Shown: positions 21,501-30,500 of the stretch, piece after piece
Layout: every line of letters starts with the position of its first letter
Numbering within the stretch: the first letter of the stretch is position 1
Source: Ditylenchus dipsaci
Taxonomy: Eukaryota; Nematoda; Chromadorea; Rhabditida; Anguinidae
Assembly (NCBI GenBank): GCA_004194705.1
Contig: SADC01001355.1
Span: 214,231-278,230 of the forward strand
DNA length: 64,000 bases
Direction of reading: 5' to 3'
Program-made: the position numbers and the translations under genes
Notes under the pieces: model-generated
What the model saw: only the letters and a program-made list of their open reading frames with translations
The model's database searches: none
Told to the model about the DNA's origin: nothing

Positions 21501-24500
21501 ATCTTTTTGCCTTAAAGGACCATGGTTTTTGCGCGCAGCGGTTGTCGCCCGCCAATTCAAAAAATTTTCCTGATCATTGCACTTATGTACGGATTTTTCG
21601 ACTTGGTTTGTAACAAAACAAGGCCTAGAATTTAATTTTAGCTATAGTTTTGTTAGAATGCCGGGACTTCAATTATTTTTTCTTAATCATTGAATTTCTG
21701 TACGGATTTTCGAACTTGGTTTCTAACCATGATAACACAAGCTGTCCTCTTCTGCGCTTAAAGGACCATAGTTTTTGCGCGCAGTGGCATGTGAAAATTC
21801 TGAATTGGCGGGGGACACTTTTCTTTCGTCTACCACTGTACTCTTTAGAGTAATGTCGAACGACTCCAAAGAGTAAAGCTTAAGACGAAAGAGAAGTGTC
21901 CCCCGCTAACTCAAATTTTGCACATACCACTGCGCGAAAAAACCATGGTCCTTTAAGGTTTTGCCTTAGCCAAAAAAGTTAATTGACCATACTGCACCAA
22001 TGAAGTGAGTAATAAGCCTTTTCACTTTTTTCATTTTGAGAACAATTCTTTTAAAGGAGGGGGGAAAGCTGTTAAGAAGATAGTTTCCACACGAAAGAAT
22101 TATCCCAAGTTTTATATTTTTAAATGTGGTTCTAAAGCCATGTTTTGTCAACAACTCAGTGTTGCGATGTCAGAAAACTTTTGCAGAATTAAAAGTTATA
22201 TTAGCGCCATCTATATCGGAAATTCTGAATCCCTTCGAAAAATGCCCTAAAAATCGAAATGGAAAAGCGAAAAAACATCAAAAAAAGATTGATTAGTCTT
22301 CTACAGTCAACTCTCGCTATAGTGACACCCCTCGGGACCGGCCTTGGGCTGTCACTATAGCGGGTTGTCACTATAGCGGGGGTTTTCAAAAAAATTCTTC
22401 AAAAATGTCACTATATCGAGGGTTTTGCATATAACACCAAGAGTTCGTTCCCGTCTAGAATCTAATACCCTTTCAATCCAATTTTCAAGTCTTTTGACAG
22501 TTCTGATGCGTCAGTATGCTCGAAAATATTACAAGGAATTCAATTTTGCTGGTCAGAAGCTGGTCGAGGAAAAACTATGGTATCGCCATTTAGACTAGCA
22601 ACACTGGATTTAACGCTGAAATTTTTTGTATTGGAACCCTTGAATTAACGTACACATTTTTGGATCTGAATAGAGAGTTACAGGCATAAACAGCGAAACT
22701 ATAGTGCTTCCTCAGAAACTTATGAATTCGGTTATACCAGTCATGTGAATCATGCGGGAAAACTGCACTACAATTGCAAATATTAATCACAACTAAAGTA
22801 ATTTTTTGAGCTGTATTACAATTATATAACTGCGGTACAGGTATTTAGCATTATTGACATCATTGAGTTAATTACTGGCAACGGAAACAAAGCAAAAACC
22901 ACGTAATTAATATAGGAAAAATCTACGGAGAGCTAAAAAATTGAATTGAAAAAAATTTCCTTTAAAGTAACAAGTTTAATTAAATGACTTGATATGTGTC
23001 ACTATACAGAGGGTATTTTATTTGTTGGGACCTGCTCTGGGGTGTCACTATAGCGAGGGTTGACTGTATTGAATTTTGATTTTCAGGGCATTTGTTGAAG
23101 GAATTAAGAAATTCTGATATAGATGATGCTGATCCAACTTTTAATTTCGCTTAGTTTGTTCGACGTTGCAACACTGAGTTGTCGACAAAATTTGGCTTTA
23201 GAATCCTTTCGTGTCGAGACAATCTCCTTAACAGCTTTCACCTCTCCTTCAAACTAAAGCTTACCGCTGGAAGTGCAAAGAAGGAAATAGCAAAGATTGC
23301 GAAGCAAGAGGCAACAATCCGTCCAATCCATGTTTGAGGCACTACATCTCCATACCTAAGTGACACACATATTTAACATAACTATTCAGCAAAGTCATGC
23401 CTATTTTTGATAGCCGTTCTTTAAAAATATAGGGGAAAGAACTTGTGGCGGCTCTAGGTTCAAATAATTGACTTTTAATCTTTGAATTTCGGCGCATCGA
23501 ATATTCTTATCGTCCTATATACAAACTTCGCATCTAAACTGGATTTACCCTTGCCCTTAAATTTTCCATAGATGTTATGATTTCGACGCAAAGTTACTGT
23601 TTCACTAAAAGTTGTGATTTATGAGGCTAATAGTGTCCAAATCCTTCTGCTGCCTTTTTTTGGCTAGAAAATTAGTCAAGAAGTCAAATCTCAAAAGTTC
23701 AAGTTGCTAACTTACACGCTAAGCGCTTAACTCAACAATAGACATTTATCTTCAAAAACATATCGCAAATTGCAAGCTGTAGTCAACAAACCCACCCTAT
23801 AGTAGTCATTGTGATCTAAATTATGGTTTATGCTTTATAAACTTTATCTCTAAAAATAAGTCCATCACCCACCACTCCCCACCACAAGGCATCCGCATAA
23901 CTTGTGAAGGCAGTCTTGCCGTCTGGACTCATCTGGTCCTTTTCCGCCAAATATACAAAGTAGGAAGAGAAGATGAGCCCGAGAAAGCCAATGTATAGAG
24001 TTGTGATTAGTTCTTGGCGATGGATAAACACTACTGAACCAAGAAGTCTCCTACAAAAGTGAAAAGTTTTTTGGAGGAACGCACAAGGTAATATTGATTA
24101 CCAAGTGCCACCTTGTCTATCTACATGCAACATTCTCAGGATCTGCAGAAAACGAACCCCTCTGCAACATTTCAGAAATTAGTTTTTAAGACAGCTTAAG
24201 GCATTTTAGTTTGAGGACTATCATTTTTTTTATTTTTTTGGCGACACCGTGGATTTAAAAATTAATTGAAAATGTTCCCAGCATTTGCTTCACACCTAAA
24301 TTCTCTTCAAAAGTACCTTCATTTTTTTATGAATTGAAAAATTTCGGATAATAGTCCAGCGCTTTTCTACTATGCTTTTGAGCATTTTTGCCGAACATCC
24401 TCAGGATCTGCTTTAGGGAAGCAAGGTCCAATTTTAGGTTCCAAATAATTTTCGGCCACCTTTGTTTCCAAATGCAAATTTGCACAAAAAAGTAAAACTA

Positions 24501-27500
24501 TTTTTGAAAAAATTGTAAATGTACTTAGTATCCCTGTAGTTTCGACTGCATCTACGCCAAAAGAAAAAAGTTGCTTTAAAACATGAAATCTTAAAAAATT
24601 GCAGCATAGATTTAAAATAATTTGCAAGAATATGGCGTGATATATTGTTTCTCCCAATTACCTTCTTATTGCAAAAAGTGAGCTACCTAATGGCACTAGT
24701 GGCGAACACCTTGCCCTCACTGCCCACACAAATGACTACAATTGATGCAATGACCACGCATAGATCTAAATCACCAATGAGTTGACCCAGTAACAATAAT
24801 AATAAACAAAAACAGCCAACCTATGATTGAAATAGGCTTTTTAGCAAACTTCAGCCTTCCGAAAAAGCCGAGATACTTGGACCTACAGCCTGCAGACCAC
24901 AACCTAATGCAGTATTCCAGACCAAAGAACGCAACTAGGAATATTTCCTGCAATTTCTTGATATGGTTTGTGGATTTTAGAGTTCGGCAAATATTTGAGA
25001 TATATACCATAAAGAAGAGTGCTTCGGCTGCTTTCTTGGTGTAGGTCTCGACTGTGCTGAGCACACTTAGGATAAGGCAGAACAATACCAGCATGAATAC
25101 ACTAAATGGCAGTGCAATTAAATGCAGTAATTGGTAAAAATTAAAAAAGCTTAGCTAGACTTGGTTATAACATTTAATTTATTTATTCTAATTATCAAAG
25201 TGACAACATACTTCCTTTTTAAATAAAGTAACATTTTAATAGAATTAAAGGACAGAGTTAAATATCACCCTTCGTTATCTGTCTTTTTTTGTCGCGCGAT
25301 TCTGCTTTTACGATATCTTCGGAATATTCTGGGCCTATTTTAATTTTATTGGCGGCTGTATTCATTCTTTTCTTTTTCTTTTTTCATAAGATTTCGAACA
25401 ATTCTGAAATAGCTACATTTTGTCACGTTTAGAAATGCGGTTAATAACCCGGGTAAAGACTGTTTTCAAAGTCATCTGTTCTTTTGCAGTCACAATAAAT
25501 CTCTATATACAGGGTGGCCCAAATATTTCCCACTATTTAAAATGGTCATAACTTTTTGAATTCTCGCTACTTTGGCGAGATTTTAGTTTTATTCGAAAGA
25601 GGAGACGATGAGAACTTATTTGGTACCAAACTTGCATAAAAGCACTTCATCCGAGATAAAAAAAAAGGTTCAACAAAGGTTAACAACAATTTCCTATCAA
25701 ATTCCAACCAATTTCAAATTTCTTTCAGTTTCATTCTTGTTCAACACTTCGTCCTTGAACTTCAATGCAACGGCGAAAGCGGCGTTCATAAAAGTCGATT
25801 GAGCGAGACACCGAAACTTCAGCCTCTGTCAGTTCAGTCCTGACCCATCTGAAATGAAAAAATTGGAAAAAAGGGAAACTCAAGAAACTTTGTGTTTGTT
25901 CGCTTCCTTCGATTGACGCTTCCTGTTTCTTGTAAGTTCTGCCACCAGTCTGCGATCACGACGTTGCTTGGCGCCTTGGCGTGAATCCCGAACTTCTTTC
26001 GATACTCTGTTTGCACTTCTTTTTGGAGAGCCATGCCTTGCGTAGAAGATGATCGTCCAGACTTTTTCCTGTAGCGTTTAAGGCATTTGACTGAAAAATG
26101 AACCAAAACTTCAAAAATTCACTAAAAATCAGGGATAAAACAAAAAACGACGAAAGATATGTCAAATAAATTCACATCGTCTCCTCTTTCGAATAAGACC
26201 AAAATCTCGCCAAAGTAGCGAGAATTCAAAAAGTTAGGACCATTTCAAATAGTTGGAAATATTTAGGCCACCCTATAGTATTTGGGACGGCGGGGGGGGG
26301 GGGTGGTTACGCTATTTATGAACTTATTGTTTTAGAGCCAGATATTCAGCCATTTTTCGCAACCTTTTGTCGGATATTTTTCCGGAACCCTGAAAGTCAA
26401 CATCTTAGTCCTTTTTTTAATCACAAAACCGTAAAATCGAGGGGCTCTGAAAAAGTTTGGCCCTATTGGACTTTAGGGGGCCATTTTTTGCCTTGGTTCC
26501 CCCTGTTGTTTTTTTGATGAAAACAGCTTGCTCCCCCTGTTTATTATGGTTACTGTAACACTGTGATTATGGTGATTAGGTTGATTATGGTTAACATGAT
26601 CACCTTTAATATTATCACCTTAAAAACAACAAGGGGGACCAAGGCATATTTCGCAAAAAAACAACAGGGGGGACCAAGGCAAAAAATGGCCCCTAAAGTC
26701 CAATAGGGCCAAAAGTTTTTAAGTCCCTTAAAATTGAAAATGGTGGATTTTAGCCAGGATTTTGGTGGGTGTCTTTGTTCAAGCCTAATTTTGGGCCAGT
26801 TTTTGCACACTTATGTTGGGTATTTTCCAGAAACCTAAAATTCCACACCTTACCTTTTCGTAAGCACAAAATCGGAAAATTGAGGGGACTTTAAAAAAAG
26901 TATTTAAGTCCCTCCAAATTGGAGATGGTGGATTTTTGTGCCAGAATCACCAGAAAAGTACCCCGACTACCAAGATGTTGCCCGAACGATGTGAATACCC
27001 GCCAATCACCAGGATGGAAAAAATTTCAAAACTTAAAATCCATTGAAATTCAACCCACCTAAAGTGATAAACAAAGCACTTCCATCCCGTAGGTCTCTCC
27101 AGAAAATTGTAGACTTTGCCCTTCCAAGTAGGTTTTGCTGCTTTTCGCTCCCTGAGGTTTCTGAAGCGATTGTCGAACATCTGAAAAATGAACACAGCAT
27201 ATAATAAAACTAGTCAATAAGCACCTTATCTAAGTAGTAATGCTAAAGGTAAGATTAGCTATAGACAACCAGGAGGTGTAAAAAAGCTCATGCAATCATT
27301 TGTTTAATCCACCATTTCCTGTCTCTTAGCGTGACGCCCAGTTGCATTCATTAACACACACACACCCTATCCTGCTGCTACCTACCTCTTGACTTGTAAA
27401 AATGATAATAATAAATATTCTAGCCGTTTTTCCCATACACACAAATATGCCGCCACCTTTAACAAGGCTAATTAACACCAATATTTTTGCTAGGCTTTCT

Positions 27501-30500
27501 TTTAATTATTGATTTTAGGTTTCGCAGACAGTAGTAATTTAACTATGTTTAACTATGATTTTGAACGCTTAAAACTTTTTAATAACCATGTATCGAAATT
27601 ATGCTTTCAGTAAACGACGTAAACTTAAATCTCAAATCTATTTAAAATATTAGGTCGTCCTAAAAATTTGTAGAATTTCGCCTTGGACACCCATACTGTT
27701 TGATGTAGTGTTTTTTTAATTTTTGTTGTTTTCTTTGTTTCTTTGTTATCTTTTTGTTTCTTGTAGATGGGATGTAAATTTAACAAAAAAAAATTGGCCT
27801 ATTTGGAAAAATAGAGCACGGGGCTGTTTTGTTCAATAGCTCCGTGCTAAAGGCTTTAACATTGGCCAGGATTTATTGACTAGGCAATGACTGTTTTCAG
27901 AATACCGTACAAAACCTTACAAATTAACAAGATGTGAGATGCCTGACAATTCCTTCTTTTACTTTTAAGACAAAATTTTTTACGAAACAAAAAATTCAAA
28001 GCCGCACAGGGCCTTATTAGAACATGGGGCCTTAGTTTTCAACCTCTCTCTAGCATGGTGCCTTGTTAGAGGTAATACGGAATGTCAAAAATACGATTTA
28101 TGCTTAGTGAGCCATGTAGTTTAGGCCTTTTATCTATTTAGAGATCCAAATTTGAAACACGGGACCAACGAAAAATCCCGTTTTTAAAAATAAATATCCC
28201 AAATAATTTTGTGGGTCAATATAATTTGATCTGTCAAATCGGAATTTCGAGATCATGTATAAAAATATTGAGCTTAGATTCTGCCCAATATCCTAAAACT
28301 GACTACAAGTAAAAAGAGGGGACAAAGTCAACAAGGAATTCCTCGCTCAACAGCAGATGTAACCCAGTATCAAATCCTATTTTTTCTAAATCTCTCCTAG
28401 ATTCTCTACTAAAAACAAACAATTGTATCCTCACTGTCCCTTCTACATACCTTTTCAAGTACATTTCCTCGAAACACTTCAAAAGGAATAGCACCTTCTG
28501 TACTGTTCTGTCGTTGAACCAGTGGAGCACTGGCTCCACTGGTTTGTAGGACATTCTCAGGGTGAGAAAGCTGGCTGTTATTGTTGTTGCTGTTAGACCT
28601 GTTATTGTTGTTAGTAGCCAGGAAGCTGGAGTGAATGGACAGCAGAGAGTTGGAGTGCATTTGCACACTAAAGCTTGGCGGGCTAGATTGCTGGGATACT
28701 ACCAATGGTGCTGATATTTCTGCAAATAACATATGTGATTATAATTTTTTTCTAATGCAGAAATTTTAATTAGAAATGCGAAAAAAATTGTGCAACTTGA
28801 AATCCACACGGTTAAAGTAACATACCCTAATGAATGTGGTATGCTTTGATTCTTCAAGCTTACGAAAATCACCTATACAGTTGACGATCCCATTAACGTC
28901 CCCTAAAAAACTGCGATACTTTTTTACCTCCATTTCGTGTAAAAACCGAACTCGTAGAGATTTTAACTCGTGTAGTCCAACTCGTATAGATCCAAGTCGT
29001 ATAGTCCAACTAGTAAAGGTATCAACTCGTACATGTTCCGATTCGCACAACAGTTCAAATCCACATGCAAGTACAGTGGCGGACACCGTTCGACACGTTG
29101 TTTTCAGTTTCCTCAACAAACTTCTGGCAATAAAACAGCCGCGTTGTGAGATAAAAAAAACTGAATATACCAAAATGTTCGGCTACTCAAGAGCTACAAA
29201 ACTACATATTAACACTTGGTTTTACTTTTCAATTTTTTGATTTTTGCATCAAGTTTCAAAAAAGCGCATAAAAACACATCGGAAAAAAGTCACCGTTCAA
29301 TCAATAAATCATTTATTTTGTATAGAGTAACATAACCATTTGCATGAATAACAGTTTTACAATGTAAGGCTGTTGTGAGGCATGTGCACGGGCCGGCCCG
29401 GCCCGAAAAAACCCGTGATAAGCAGGGCTTCGAATCGTCCTTTTTAAAAAGATTTGTCCTTTTTTTGGCACCCCAAATCTTTTATTATTTTTGAACATTT
29501 AGTCAAAATCTTTTTTTTTTGCCATAAAATGGCAACAAGCACTAGATAAAATGACCCTTTTACTTCAAAAAACAGTCAAAATCAAAGTAAATCGAAAGAA
29601 AATGGTTGTTTGGTCGCATAAATAATGACTTTTTTTTGAAGTTTCAATATCAAAAGCTACCAGGCAATGCACTTTTCGAAAGTTTAATAATTTCTCTACT
29701 AGAAATCGACACTTTTCTGTTGATGGTCATAAATTTTCTCAGAATAATCAAAAATAAGTGTTTGACCTACCAAATTGTAGCTAAGATTCAAGGCTTACAT
29801 TGTAAAGCTGTTATTCATGCAAATGGTTATGTTACTCTATGCAAAATAAATGATTTATTGATTGAATGGTAACTTTTTCCGATGTGTTTTTATGCGCTTT
29901 TTTGAAACTTGATGCAAAAATCAAAAAATTGAAAAGTAAAACCAAGTATAATATGTAGTTTTGTAGCTCTTGAGTAGCCGAACATTTTGGTATATTCAGT
30001 TTTTTCTTATCTCACAACACGGCTGTTTTATTGCCAGAAGTTTGTTGAGGAAACTGAAAACAACGTGTCGAACGAAAACTTTTGTCCGCCACTGTATGTG
30101 CACCAACAAAGCCAAGGGATAGAGAGTAGTGGTCTTTTGAACTTTAATTTCGGGAGTGGCAACAAAACTCTCAGGCTGTCATCCTTCGCTTTTGACCTTA
30201 GGTAGCTTCTCTCTTTTGCTCCTTTTTTTAGTTAGCAAAATTTCTACTAAACATCACTGATACCCGAAGAGAAGTCTTGCAATGTGATCTAACGCCACTT
30301 ATCGTCTTTATATTGCCTGAAAATCAAGGCTTCTGCTATTATCAAGGTATTTATCAATCCGCTTTAGCTGATAAACCGACTGCTGAAAAAAAGAATCAAA
30401 AGAGAGAAAATACCTAAAGCCAAAATGACTATTATGGTGTATAGTCAAATAGTATAACGATTTCCTGGAGTACTACCCAGAATAAGGCTGAGTAGTCATC

